A DNA stretch of 64,000 nt from Nothopassalora personata (taxonomy: Eukaryota; Ascomycota; Dothideomycetes; Mycosphaerellales; Mycosphaerellaceae). The DNA is taken from the NCBI GenBank assembly GCA_033816765.1, contig CM066288.1, positions 1,302,001 through 1,366,000 of the forward strand. The letters are read 5' to 3'. A program made the translations under genes and the position numbers. Under the pieces are notes generated by a model. That model saw only the letters and a program-made list of their open reading frames with translations. It was not told the origin of the DNA and searched no databases. Position 1 is the first letter of the stretch, and every line of letters begins with the position of its first letter. This document shows, in pieces, positions 22,601 to 33,215 of the stretch.

Positions 22601-25054
22601 CCGCTACGTAGGCTAAATGTCGATAACGCAATTACATTCCCTAAATGTAAGTACTCCTCTTCTCTAGTCGATTACTAGATTATGCTTTCTTAACTAAGGT
22701 ATACCTAGTACGATGTTATAACTAGCTATATTAGTAATATCTAAGATAATCTCCTCGTAGTACCGTTAGATAGCAAGTAGTAGCGGTATCGTCTCGCGCT
22801 CTATACTAGGTAAGGATAATCCGTCTACCGCGATTAATTTATAACCCTCTTTCTTCTTATAGGTAGCGATCCTATGTCTTATAACAAATGATTCGGAGGT
22901 AAAGTTCCCGCTCGCTCCGGAATCTATTATAGCATCTGTCTTGTGCCCGTTAACGATAATCTTAGTTCGAAACACTATTGTCGTTAGTAATGCTTAAGCC
23001 TTCTCTATATCGCATAACTCTCTTCGGTCGCTTATTCCTAGGGAGTTAATCCTTTTCCCTGTTCGTATATAGAACGTCGTGCTTCGTGTCTCGAGGCCTC
23101 CGCTTAAACCTATCGCGAGCCTTTCTATGTCTATATCTATATTTAGTAACGTTCCTAGATCTTCTACGTTCCTAAGTAGAGTGCGCGTACGTACTACACT
23201 ATGTTTCGCAATTCATTTAATATAAATGTTCCTAACGGTATAAGGTATCCGGTACCTATTATTCGGCTTCCTATCGGTAGTCGTTCTATAATAGCGGTTG
23301 CTAGATTCTCGGTTATTTCTATAAGTAGGTATCCCTAGGCTATGCCTCGTAGGGTGTCGAGTGTCTTATTAAACTTAATAGAGTATAGCATTCTTCGTCC
23401 GCCTATCTTAGGTAGGAATTCTTCGTGCCTTCTTTGTAGGTGTACGATTATGTCGTATAATTTCTTAGGTGTATTAATCGTAAAGGTTAGTTGTTTATTG
23501 TCGTCGTTAGTGTCGCTCTCTTCTCCTTCGGAGGAATCTTCTTCGCTTAATTCTTCCGGATCCTAGTCTTCCTCGATAGTATCTAGCCCGGTAGTTTCTT
23601 AACTTTCTTTCTATAGTTCCGGTAACTACGATCCGTTCTATCCTAGGTCTTGGTTTTCCTTATCGCTTCTATTATCGTTAAAGTAGGATTCGTTGATGTC
23701 TACTTCTCGGAGCGTAGCGTTTTGCCTATACGTCGCTTCTAGGGTTCCTCTTAGTTACTAAGGCTAATACCCTGCGCCTAACTTCGCGGCGTAGTAAACT
23801 TAACACGAGTCTTAGTAATAGAATCGCTAATGAAGGCTTCTATAACTATTTCGAGATTCGGATTCGATCTTGTAGTCGACTCTTCGTGCTATTATGTTAA
23901 ACTATCGTAGTTAGTTCTTCGTATTAAATGGAATAACTACTATTTGCTACCTATAGTATCCTCCTTATCCTTCTAAGGGGTCTAGGAGAGGCGTCGTGCT
24001 TCTATTACTAGCTCTCTCCCCTACTCTCCGAGTATAGTCGGTATCTCCTCGAGATCTAACGCTACTCTTAGATTTACTAGTTCGGGGTTGTATTATGTTA
24101 AACTGTTCGCGGCGCACTATATTCTTACCGCGACAGTCCCTTACTAGGTAGCTAGGTTTACTATATCCGTAGCAAGTTCGTGTTTCTTTCGAACTCCGGG
24201 ATGCTCTGTTCCCGTTACTGTTCCTAATCTTACGACCTTTCTCGGTAACGTCGAGCTCTATTAGCTATAGTCCGTAGTATAGTTTATCCCTAGGCTTATT
24301 ATTGTAGTTGTCGTAGAAGCTTCTATTGCGGTTATCGTAGCCTAGTGTGTATCTAGCTTTTCCGGATACCTTAGAGTCGTATCGTCGTTCTATAGCTCTC
24401 TCGTAGAGCTTGTCGTTAAGATCGATCGTAACTCTAACGAGGTCGCCTAAGCTATCGATCTTCCGACCGTCCCTTATTAACTCGTCCTTAACATGCTCCT
24501 TTAGTCCTCTTCGGTATATAACTTAAAGTGCTTTATCGTCCTAATCGGTGAGTTACGCGTATTCCTAGAATTTAGTAGCATATTCGGCAGTAGATGTCTT
24601 CTAGGTTAAATGCTAAATAACACGAACGGTAGTAGCGATCTTATTAGAGACACTAAAGACGCTCTTTATAGTATACTTAAGATAGTTGTATAACCTAAAG
24701 ATTCCGTCGGTATTGTCTTCTCCGTTGCTGTCTAGGTATTTCCTAAGGAATAGTTTAACCTAATGCTATACTCGTCCTCTTAAGAAGGTAGTAGTAAAGA
24801 CAGGCTTAAGGTTCTTAGGCATAGAGTTAAACAAGAAGTACATATCTATCTAAGAGACCTAAGTGTCGAACTTGTCTCGGTCGCTATAGTAGTATTCTAG
24901 CTTACTAACCTTAAGGGTATCGTTACCTATATAAGTAGCTAAGGCATTAATAGCATCGTTCGCGGTCTAAGGTCGTCGGGCTCTACTTACTTTACTAGGG
25001 GCGGGTGTTTCCCGTTTACTCTATCGGTCTCCTATCATAGAGGGCGTTTAAAGC

Positions 25055-25549
25055 TATTAGGTTTAGTATAACCTAATAATATTATAAGTTAAGAAGACAA
25101 GCTCAATCGGGTTTGTTCTCGGGCCGATAGGAAGTCGAGGGAAAGTAATAAAGCAGTAGCTGTCTTGTCTCGTAAAGACTAAGCAGTAGTAAGGTAGAGG
25201 TTAGGTTATAGTGTATTCTAAACAGTAATATTAAATAGTAAGTTAAACGCATTAGAACCATAAGGGTTTCTAGCGTTCCTAAATATAAAGGAGATTCGTA
25301 GATCTTGGTAATTAGTCTAATTAGTCTAAGCATAAGCAGTCTAATTAGTCTAAGCATAAGCAGTCTAATCGCTCTAAGTCTAAGCGCTTAGGTAGGATCT
25401 AGTTACGTGTATGTCTTATCTAATGATTCTAGGGTCCAGTCTAAGCATAAGCAGTCTAATCGCTCTAAGTCTAAGCGCTTAGGTAGGATCTAGTTACGTA
25501 TATGTCTTGTCCAATAATTCTAGGGTCTAGCGGGAATCATTCCGTAATA
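25055..25549 (-). repeat. 5' LTR of element A, with internal tandem duplication
   Basis: 495 bp against 404 bp for its partner. The difference is an approximately 86-91-bp tandem repeat at about 25,350-25,525 (GTCTAAGCATAAGCAG through TAGTTACGT). The unit already contains smaller CTAATTAGTCTAAGCATAAG repeats. Confidence 0.75.
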
Positions 25550-26830
25550 TATACCTACTTACACACCCTAACAACTACTACACACCTATTCTTAGAGCTT
25601 TTTAAGAAGCTTTTAGCAAGGTATACTATATATATAATAGTGTTTTAAGGGTATTACTAACTTATAAGTAGCATTATAGTAGATGTTGTTAAGTAGACTA
25701 CTATAAACTAGTTTAGTAGTACTAGTAATGTCTTTAGTAGTGGATCTAGCTCTAGTAACGATCAAGATCCTAATAAGCGTCCTCCTAGTAATAGTAGAAA
25801 GGGTCTACCTACATCTAGTAGAATCTCTAAGCGTAAGACCCTTATTAAGGCACTTAGACTAGTTAAGTAGATCATCGAGAGTAGGCGTAAGATCACTAAG
25901 AAGAATATAACCTTATAGCTTACTATAGCATCCCTTAAGGTTGCCTTCTATAAGAAGAAGCTTCTAACCACTAAGGGTAGTATTACTAATCTGCCGAACT
26001 AGGGTTAGATTAACGCGGCTGCCTAGGATTTTGATTATATAATAGTCGACCCTTAAGGTCGTATTTCTAACACTATTACTATAAACCTTAATAGTAGTTA
26101 GAACTACCTTCCTGCCTTATAGGCTTCCGCTATAGACTATCTTATTTAGCACTTCGGTAGCGCCTATAACCGCTATAAGGAGAGATCTAACCTTCCCTTT
26201 TCTAGCTACTACACTATTCTAGGATGATTTAAGGGCTACTATACTAACTACGCTCTTAACAATTATTACGACAAGTGTAGCTTCTTCTCTCTACGGACCC
26301 TATAGTAGAGTACCGCTAGTCTATCTAGAACCTACTAGTAGCCTAGTGCAGGTTATACTCGCTCCGCTAGTGCTACATTCTAGGGTAGTGCATAGTATAG
26401 TCGATCTCCTCCTATTATACGTAGTAGTCCTCTACGTAAGGGCTTCCTATCTCTAGCTCTATACTCTCCTAGCATAAGTACCTCTAGATATAGTCTTTAG
26501 ATGCTACCTACCTAGCTTATTCCTAGCGATATAGACTAGCGCCTAAGCATCCCTAGGGCTCCTAGTAATAGTTCTAGAACTGTCCTCCTAGAGCTTCGCC
26601 TCCTATTCTCTAACTCCCTCTCTTAGGATAAGGTTACTACCTTAATTCGTTAGTTCCTATAGCGCTTAGGCACTAATAATAACTTTTAGGAGGGTGCTAT
26701 ATTAAACTCGACTTCCTATAAGAGGGATTCTAGAGGCTCTAGTAGTAAGTAGTAGTCTAGATAGTGTACTTACATTAGGTCTTAGTGATTTAGTTAGGGC
26801 TAAAGGATAAAATAGCCGTTATAAGTAAGG
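25550..26830 (+). pseudogene. Unrecognised decayed ORF between element A and copia copy 2
   Basis: A plus-strand frame from about 25,740 to 26,760 reads coherently when TAG codons are ignored. It includes KRPPSNSRKGLPTSSRISKR, then ESRRKITKKNITL, NAAA, DFDYIIVDP and GRISNTITINLN, and later a Ser/Pro-rich tail with YTRSASATF. The basic N-terminal part could bind nucleic acid. I see no transposase, reverse transcriptase or integrase motif. It may be a gag-like gene, an antisense accessory ORF, or a host gene caught by RIP. Confidence 0.35.
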
Positions 26831-28904
26831 GCGGTCTACTTCTCTATTTCCTTTTGTTTTAATACTATAGCTCCTATAAATTAGAGTCCATAATAATGAA
26901 CTAGATCTTACCTTAAAAGGCGGTTCTAAAGCAGGTCTCTCTATAGTCTAGTTGTATAAGCATAGCAAGATATGCGATACCCTAAATGAATCTAGCCCTT
27001 AAGGCTAATAAAAACTTTCCTCTACTGTCTCTAAATAAATGAGATATGGCTTTATAAATACTTATGAATAAATAAAGGTCTTGCTATATACAAATGAAAG
27101 TGTGGTTAGTCTCTAGAAGCCTCCCTTAGAGAATGTAGTTTAGTGACTTTAGCTTTATAAGCTAATCTATAAGCTGCTATATAGTAGGGATATACTTAAC
27201 TACAATTAAGCCTTCTTTATGAACATGTCTATAAAAGTAGTTCCTTAGTCTAACATGCTTAGTTCTTCTATAGTTAGTGTAATCTCTAACTAGCTTAATA
27301 GTAGACTAGTTGTCTATAAAGATCTTAAAGGCTTAAGCTTTGTAGTTAGTTATTTTCTAGGTTTTATAGAGTAGATTTCTTAACTACATTACTTCCCTGC
27401 AGCATTTAGTCAAGGCTACATACTCTACTTTAGTGCTTAATAGCACTATCTCCTTCTATAGGTTGGATTTCTAGATAATAGAACTTCTAGCCATTTTAAC
27501 TAGGAGTCCTAAGGTAGATCTGCCTATTGGATCTCTAGAGAAATTAGAGTCTATATAGATCTCTAGCTTTAGGGATTGTGTTTTTCTAAAGATTAGGCAC
27601 TTATCAATTGTTCTAGCAATGTATCTCTAAACATGCTTTACTGTAGAAATATGTTCTACTAAAGGATTAGCTAAGAATTTAGCTAAGTGGTTTGTTACAT
27701 AGGAGATATCTAGCCTAGTCTAGTTAGCTAGGTACTAGAGTTCCCTAATTAATGTGTTAAATAGATTATAATCCTATATGTTGCATTGCTCTTTATGAGC
27801 TTTATATAGGCGGTTAAGGGGATACTTGACACTTTTAGCTGAGTCTAGGCTATGTTTCTAAAGTTTCTCTAAAGCATAGTGCTTTTAGGAGATATAGAGA
27901 TCTCCATTCTTTTCACTCTTTAGTTATATACCTAGGAAAAGGTTAGTATTAACAGTTTTAATGGAGTACTTCTTCTTTAGTCTAGCAATAAACTTATTAA
28001 TCTTCTAATTACTATCGCTAAAGATCTAAAAGTCATCTACATATAGGAGAACTAAAAGATTCTCCCCCTAAAAAAGACATGTATTAGAATTAAGTCTCTT
28101 TAGGCCTAATTCTTCTAGAGCATCCTTAGCATTATAGTACTAGAGGTTTGTAGCTTGTTTCAATCTATATAGTCCCTTCTTAATTTCTAGGACTTTGTTA
28201 GATGGATCTTTCTTAATAAGTTCTACCCCTTCTAGTGGTTTAATGTACAAAGGTCTGTTAATGTTAGGGTTCATAAATGCTGTTTTAACATTAATCTGTC
28301 TCCTCTTCTAGCTAAGAACTGTGCATAGGGCTAGGAGAATCCTACTCGTTAGTAGCCTTAGGGTTAGAGTAAAGGTTTTAACATAGTCTATCCCTTGCTT
28401 TTAAGTAAACCCCTTTACTACCTATCTAGCTCTACGCTTCTTAATGGACCTATTAGGAAGATACTTATAGTACAGGACCTATTTTCCTATAAGCAGTTTC
28501 CTACCCTTAGGGACTTTCTATAATGGGATCTATACAACACATTCTATGTCTTCTAAGGAGTTAAATTCCTTTCTAATTGCCCTAATCTATTTAGCTCTAT
28601 TAGGTCTATTTAATGCTTTAGTTAGGGTAGTAGGATCTGTAAGCTTCCCCTTCTTTATATTATCTATAGCTATTGTAGCGAATACTTTCTTAAGTTTGCT
28701 GTAATCATGATAGGATCTGTTCTGTCTTAAACTTCTCCTAGTTAGCTTAGGATAGACCTTGGCTTGTTTAGTCTTTATAGGCTTATAAGTCCTATCCCTC
28801 TTCCTCTTACTAATGTGTAGGGCAGGGTAGAATGGTGTTATAGCCTAATTAGGGTCTTCTTAGTGTAGCTCTTTAGACTATGAAGTCTAAGGCTTATGCT
28901 CTAT

Positions 28905-29000
28905 AGGGGATTGTTCCTAGAGCTAGGTATGCTCTATAGGAGATTGTTCCTAGAGCTAGGTATGCTCTATAGGAGACTGTTCCTAGAGCTAGGGGGATGT
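28905..29000. repeat. 33-bp tandem repeat in copia copy 2
   Basis: Three units of TGCTCTATAGG then GATTGTTCCTAGAGCTAGG with single-base differences; the counterpart of the array at 9341-9432. Confidence 0.75.
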
Positions 29001-30761
29001 GTCTCTAAATAGTGGACGTAAGTCTTCTATCCTATACTCCCCCTAAGACTAACCTTAGTTAGGGGAGTCTTGTTACGAAGCCCTTTATGTTTTAGGTTAG
29101 TTACTATGCTACTGCAGCTCCCCCTCTAGCTACATAGCTCCCCTTAAAGTTCATAGGGTTAGTAACTCGCTTCTAGCTCGTATAGCCCTTTATAAGGCAT
29201 ATAAATACCTTTATGGTAAGGGTCCTTAGGGTTATTATAGGGATGTCTAAGGAAGGTGATCTCGTTATCTAGGATAGTATGCTTATTACTAGTAGTAAGC
29301 TAGGAGCTCTTAACAGTCTACCCTGTCTACTCCCCCTAAGCGACCTACTTAGCTATAGGGATTTAGTATTGCGAGTTCTATAAGAAATCTTTATTAAAAG
29401 TTATATAGGGGGAATAGGTTATCTTATAGACCCATTTTCCCTTCTCCTACTATAGCTTCCACAGTAGGTAGTTAGTTAATGAACTACCCTAGAATCCTAT
29501 ATGCTACTATATGTCCGCCCTTGTAGAGAACTTTTTAGACTTAGTGTAATTGTCGTTATGTTTATATGCTTTATATCTAAACCTCCTTACATTCCTTAAG
29601 TCTATCTCTTTAACATTAATGCCTAGGTCCTTCTTAAAGTTAATCTATAGTACATTTTTTATTGTTAAGTTAAAGAGGCGGTTCGTGATATAGTATACAA
29701 AATCCATGGCCTAGGGCTAGAGGTTCTATAGTAAGCTAGAGTCTATAAGCATAGCTCTAGCCTTGTTAATAATAACTTTGTTCGAAGGTTTAGCAATTCC
29801 ATTCTACTTAGGTGTGTATAGCGATGCAAAATCCTATCTAATTCCTTTATGTTAGGCATATGTTCTAAGTTCAATGTTGTTAAATTCCCTACTACTATCT
29901 AAGAACTAGATCTTAGGTTTCTTCTTATAGTAGTTCTATATTATAGTAAGCTAAGTCTTAATTGCTATTAGAGCATCACTTTTCTTTAGAAGTAGTAAGC
30001 ACTATCTTATCCTAGTTTTAGCACACGTAAGCATAAGGCAGTATACGTAACTATTATAAGAGAGTGGAGTGATTAGACTAACTAGGTTAGCATAGATTTC
30101 ATCTAATACCTCTAGTGTAGGTCTCCTAGGGATTCTTAAAACAACTCTTTATAACCTTGTAAGCTTACAAGTCTTACAATGCCCTAACTCTGCAGTATTA
30201 ACATCTTCTAGGCCCTTAACTGCTTCTTTTATAGTATTAAGTAATGTACTCCTAATATACCTAAGCCTTTAATGCTATCTAACTGTATTAGTTCTTAGCT
30301 TAGTAAATGTAAGAGCAGTAAGTCCTTTTAGTGCTAATCTGTCTTTATCCTTCCTAGAACCCCTCTTTACCCTAAGGTTCCTAAAGACAATGACATTTTT
30401 CATTATCTTAACTAAGCCTATAGGCTTGTCCTTCGAGAACAGCATTTTAGATAGTCTATCTAGGTAAACTCTATATTTCTTATATAGGAGTTCTATAGAG
30501 ATTAGTGTCGTATCTAACTCTAGTGAGTAAAGCACATTACGAAGGAGGAGGGTAGTCTCTTAACTAAGATAGTTCTTTGTAACCTACTCTAATTCTCCTT
30601 TAGTCGTAAGAGATCCTTACCTAACGGCCTATAAGAAGCATGTAGGCCTTAGTCTTAGCCTAACATTCTAAAGGTCTATAAGATTATTATAGATATAGAA
30701 GGATGTGCCTATGTTATAGACTTTGTCTATTAACATTAGGTTTGATGCGGCAGCTGCTGTC

Positions 30762-31078
30762 TGTTACGGTTTAGTTCGCAGAGAGGGGACAACCAATCAT
30801 CCAGGCAGCAAGGCAAGGATCAGAACACGTGACCAAGGGATCTGAGGGATCTGTGGGATCTGTCGAACAGATCCGCAGAGCAGGACAGATCTCGCGAGAC
30901 CACGCCAAGACATGGCACTATATAGACGACGCTCTTTTGCAAGTAGATAGGAGCTTCGTGCTCAACTCATTTCAAGTATACACCATATACTGTTTGGGAC
31001 CACTACCTTCTCAACGAGTCAGAGACATCACTGCAAAGATCCAAGCCCAGTTGGGATAACGTACAGCGGTTCCTAACA
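30762..31078 (+). repeat. 5' LTR of the young element
   Basis: 317 bp. Holds an ACTATATAG box at about 30,917 as a likely TATA element. The 76-codon ORF inside it is also encoded, letter for letter, by the other LTR and is probably incidental. Confidence 0.9.
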
Positions 31079-31110
31079 ACTTTGAGCACCACCACCAGGG
31101 CCCTTTGCAT

Positions 31111-32103
31111 ATGTCTGGGAGAGACGCTACCCGGAGTCCGTCACGACAACAGCCACAGTCAACTGGCATCACGGAACGAATGAGCGAAATGTCGATTACA
31201 GGAAGCAGCAAGAACAACAACACTCCTATGGGTATGCTGAACCCATTGGACCACCACCGTGCACCTAAGGTGTCTACGCCGGAGACGTTCGACGGGACCA
31301 AGGACAAACTGGAGGCTTTTCAACTGCAGGTTCAGTTGTACCTTCACTTCAACGCACACCAGTTTCAAGGCGAGGCCAGCAAGGTCTTGTACGCCGCATC
31401 CTTCCTACGAGGAAAAGCAGCTAGAGGATTCCGACCATACCTCAAGGACTGGCTACACAACCAGGGCGAGGGAGAAACACCGAAAACGGAAACTCGAAAA
31501 ATTTTCCACGACTACGACGAGTTTGAGACGAAACTCGATGATCTATACGGGATACCAAATGAGGAGGTATACGCCGACCGACATATCCGACAACTTCGAC
31601 AGACTACTTCTGTAGCGCTGTACGCCTCAGAATTCCAAGGATATGCCGCCGACCTGGAATGGAACGACGCAGCTTTGCGATCGCAGTTCTACCTCGGGCT
31701 GAAAGACAACGTCAAAGCCGAACTATCCCGAAACGCCAGCGTCGTTACGCTAGGGGCGATGATCAAGGCAGCAAAGGAGATCGACGAAAGGCTCCAGGAG
31801 TTGAGGTACGACCGACACGTACAGCCTGGATACCAGAGACCCGCCGCGGGCGGAAGAGGGGGCTTCAAGGCCAGAAGTCAGGACCCTAATGGTTACGGAG
31901 ACCCAATGGAATTGGACGTAACGGAACGTAGGACAGGAAGGGGGCTGAAGAGCAAAGGTTCCACCTGCTACGTATGTGGCGAGCAAGGCCATTTTGCAAA
32001 GAACTGCAAGAAAAAGAACATGGTTAGCCGCGAGTTCAACGCAATGATTCGCGAAGAGAATACATGCCAGGAATGCGAGAACTTCTTCTCGAAATCTGCC
32101 TAG
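31111..32103 (+). CDS. Gag-like protein of the young LTR element
   Basis: ATG 31,111 to TAG 32,101-32,103, 330 residues. The central part (about residues 50-230) is a retrotransposon-type capsid, with TPETFDGTKDKLEAF followed by helices containing YLHF and FLRGKAARGF. A basic Gly-rich linker leads to a CCHC zinc knuckle (CYVCGEQGHFAKNC), then a short tail with another CQEC. Gag packages the RNA into cytoplasmic particles in this class of element. There is no protease or polymerase downstream; the stop lies only 4 bp into the convergent antisense ORF. The frame is intact and GC-richer than the surrounding RIP DNA. The start choice discards an in-frame TTG six bases earlier. Confidence 0.85.
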   Translation: MSGRDATRSPSRQQPQSTGITERMSEMSITGSSKNNNTPMGMLNPLDHHRAPKVSTPETFDGTKDKLEAFQLQVQLYLHFNAHQFQGEASKVLYAASFLRGKAARGFRPYLKDWLHNQGEGETPKTETRKIFHDYDEFETKLDDLYGIPNEEVYADRHIRQLRQTTSVALYASEFQGYAADLEWNDAALRSQFYLGLKDNVKAELSRNASVVTLGAMIKAAKEIDERLQELRYDRHVQPGYQRPAAGGRGGFKARSQDPNGYGDPMELDVTERRTGRGLKSKGSTCYVCGEQGHFAKNCKKKNMVSREFNAMIREENTCQECENFFSKSA

Positions 32104-32822
32104 CAGAAACAACCTGAGGACAGCAAGGCATCAAACAGCGGCTTCTTGATTTGATGGCCTAGGACACAGAAGTCAACACTACGAACGGCAAAACGGGATA
32201 GACAGGGGACGAACGACGAGTTTCCCACTGGATTAGACACCGGAACATCCAGGAAGTTCCAGAACTCGGAGTTTGCGTTTCCCTCCCAGTTACTCCAGGT
32301 AAAGGGACTGAGCATGGGACCGTCGGAAGGGTCTGGAGCGAGGAGAAGGCCGGCTCGCTCGAGGGCGCGCTCTTCTTCCTCCTCCTCCTCCATTTCACGC
32401 TCCTCGAGAGAGCGACCTTCCTCGACCTTTCGGTCCACGGCATCCAGTTGCTTGCGAAGACGCATCTCTTTCGCATGCGCTTCCATCTCCTTCTCGAAAG
32501 CGGCAGCACGCAGGCGGCCGGCTTCCGCGAGCGCTTCCTTCGCTCGGTCAAGGTCCGAGAGCAGCTTCCTTCGTTGGTCACCAAGCTTCTTCCACTCAAC
32601 CTCAGTCACTTTGGCGTCGCAGCTGCGACAGTTACTTAGGTGGCAGTGGGAGCACTTGCCCGACGAGATGTGTACGCGACACAAGAGACCCTTCTCCTTG
32701 CAGCGAGAACAGGGACGCATGGTTTCTTCGCCGAGACGGTGGATTCGATTTGCACGTCGTTTTCGTTTCTTGGTGGGGACGGCGTCAGACGCTGGAATGT
32801 TGACGGGGAAAAGAGACGACAT
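32100..32822 (-). CDS. Antisense Cys-rich plus coiled-coil accessory protein of the young element
   Basis: ATG at 32,822 to TAG at 32,100-32,102, 240 residues, on the strand opposite to gag. Residues about 17-25 are strongly basic (KKRKRRANR), a possible nuclear signal. A cysteine cluster follows at about 37-70 (CSRC, LLC, then SGKCSHC and NCRSC), with zinc-finger-like pairs. From about 75 to 155 there is a long charged coiled-coil region with EEREMEEEEEEER. The C-terminal 80 residues are mixed and end in Cys. Its stop overlaps the gag stop in a shared CTAG. A homologous, broken ORF occupies the same place in fragment B, and a similar one in element A. Absence of stops over 240 codons, the zinc-type spacing and recurrence in related elements argue that it is real. 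Function unknown; DNA or RNA binding is a guess. Confidence 0.65.
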   Translation of the reverse strand: MSSLFPVNIPASDAVPTKKRKRRANRIHRLGEETMRPCSRCKEKGLLCRVHISSGKCSHCHLSNCRSCDAKVTEVEWKKLGDQRRKLLSDLDRAKEALAEAGRLRAAAFEKEMEAHAKEMRLRKQLDAVDRKVEEGRSLEEREMEEEEEEERALERAGLLLAPDPSDGPMLSPFTWSNWEGNANSEFWNFLDVPVSNPVGNSSFVPCLSRFAVRSVDFCVLGHQIKKPLFDALLSSGCFC

Positions 32823-32898
32823 CTCTGGTCTGAAAGAGAGGTGGGGAGGACTTTCCTTTGTAAGCTTCGGGGCGAAGCTAAGGCTAAAAGGGGGATGG

Positions 32899-33215
32899 TG
32901 TTACGGTTTAGTTCGCAGAGAGGGGACAACCAATCATCCAGGCAGCAAGGCAAGGATCAGAACACGTGACCAAGGGATCTGAGGGATCTGTGGGATCTGT
33001 CGAACAGATCCGCAGAGCAGGACAGATCTCGCGAGACCACGCCAAGACATGGCACTATATAGACGACGCTCTTTTGCAAGTAGATAGGAGCTTCGTGCTC
33101 AACTCATTTCAAGTATACACCATATACTGTTTGGGACCACTACCTTCTCAACGAGTCAGAGACATCACTGCAAAGATCCAAGCCCAGTTGGGATAACGTA
33201 CAGCGGTTCCTAACA
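32899..33215 (+). repeat. 3' LTR of the young element
   Basis: 317 bp, the same length and the same embedded 76-codon translation as the 5' LTR. I noticed no difference between the two by eye. Confidence 0.9.

Larger units (their letters stand above)
18446..25549 (-). mobile_element. Ty3/gypsy chromovirus element A with both LTRs, RIP-mutated
   Basis: The 5' LTR is at 25,055-25,549 and the 3' LTR at 18,446-18,849. Minus-strand order is gag (about 24,950-23,950); retropepsin-like domain with IIDSGASGNF (22,975-22,766); reverse transcriptase with intact YIDDILVY at about 21,828-21,848; RNase H; integrase (about 20,900-19,850); and chromodomain (about 19,765-19,660). A tRNA-like sequence and an antisense ORF lie between the chromodomain and the 3' LTR. 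A purine tract GAAGGGGATAG precedes the 3' LTR. Frames are broken by many TAG and TAA codons, so it is dead, although key motifs survive. No target-site duplication is found: the left flank is the LTR of C and the right flank is unrelated. Confidence 0.8.
30762..33215 (+). mobile_element. Young, gag-only LTR retrotransposon (non-autonomous, gypsy-like)
   Basis: A complete 2,454-bp unit: LTRs at 30,762-31,078 and 32,899-33,215, both 317 bp, starting TGTTACGGTTTAG and ending CCTAACA. A 5-bp target duplication CTGTC lies at 30,757-30,761 and 33,216-33,220. A purine tract (AAAAGGGGGATGG) precedes the 3' LTR. It holds an open gag and an open antisense ORF but no protease, reverse transcriptase or integrase, so it must borrow enzymes. 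It is inserted in RIP-ruined copia copy 2 yet shows none of the TAG-type damage, so it arrived after the last RIP there. Confidence 0.9.

Noticed and set aside
25550..25560. Possible continuation of element C's 5' LTR to the right of element A.
   Set aside because: The sequence after 25,549 does not match the corresponding part of the 3' LTR (9,792 onward), so a clean nested insertion of A into C could not be shown.
28905..29000. Regularly spaced repeats that might suggest a CRISPR-like array.
   Set aside because: Units are contiguous with no spacers, lie in a retrotransposon, and the genome is eukaryotic.
30829..31059. Identical 76-codon ORFs in both LTRs of the young element (also 32,966-33,196).
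   Set aside because: They lie within LTR control sequence including the TATA-like box, and identity follows from LTR duplication.
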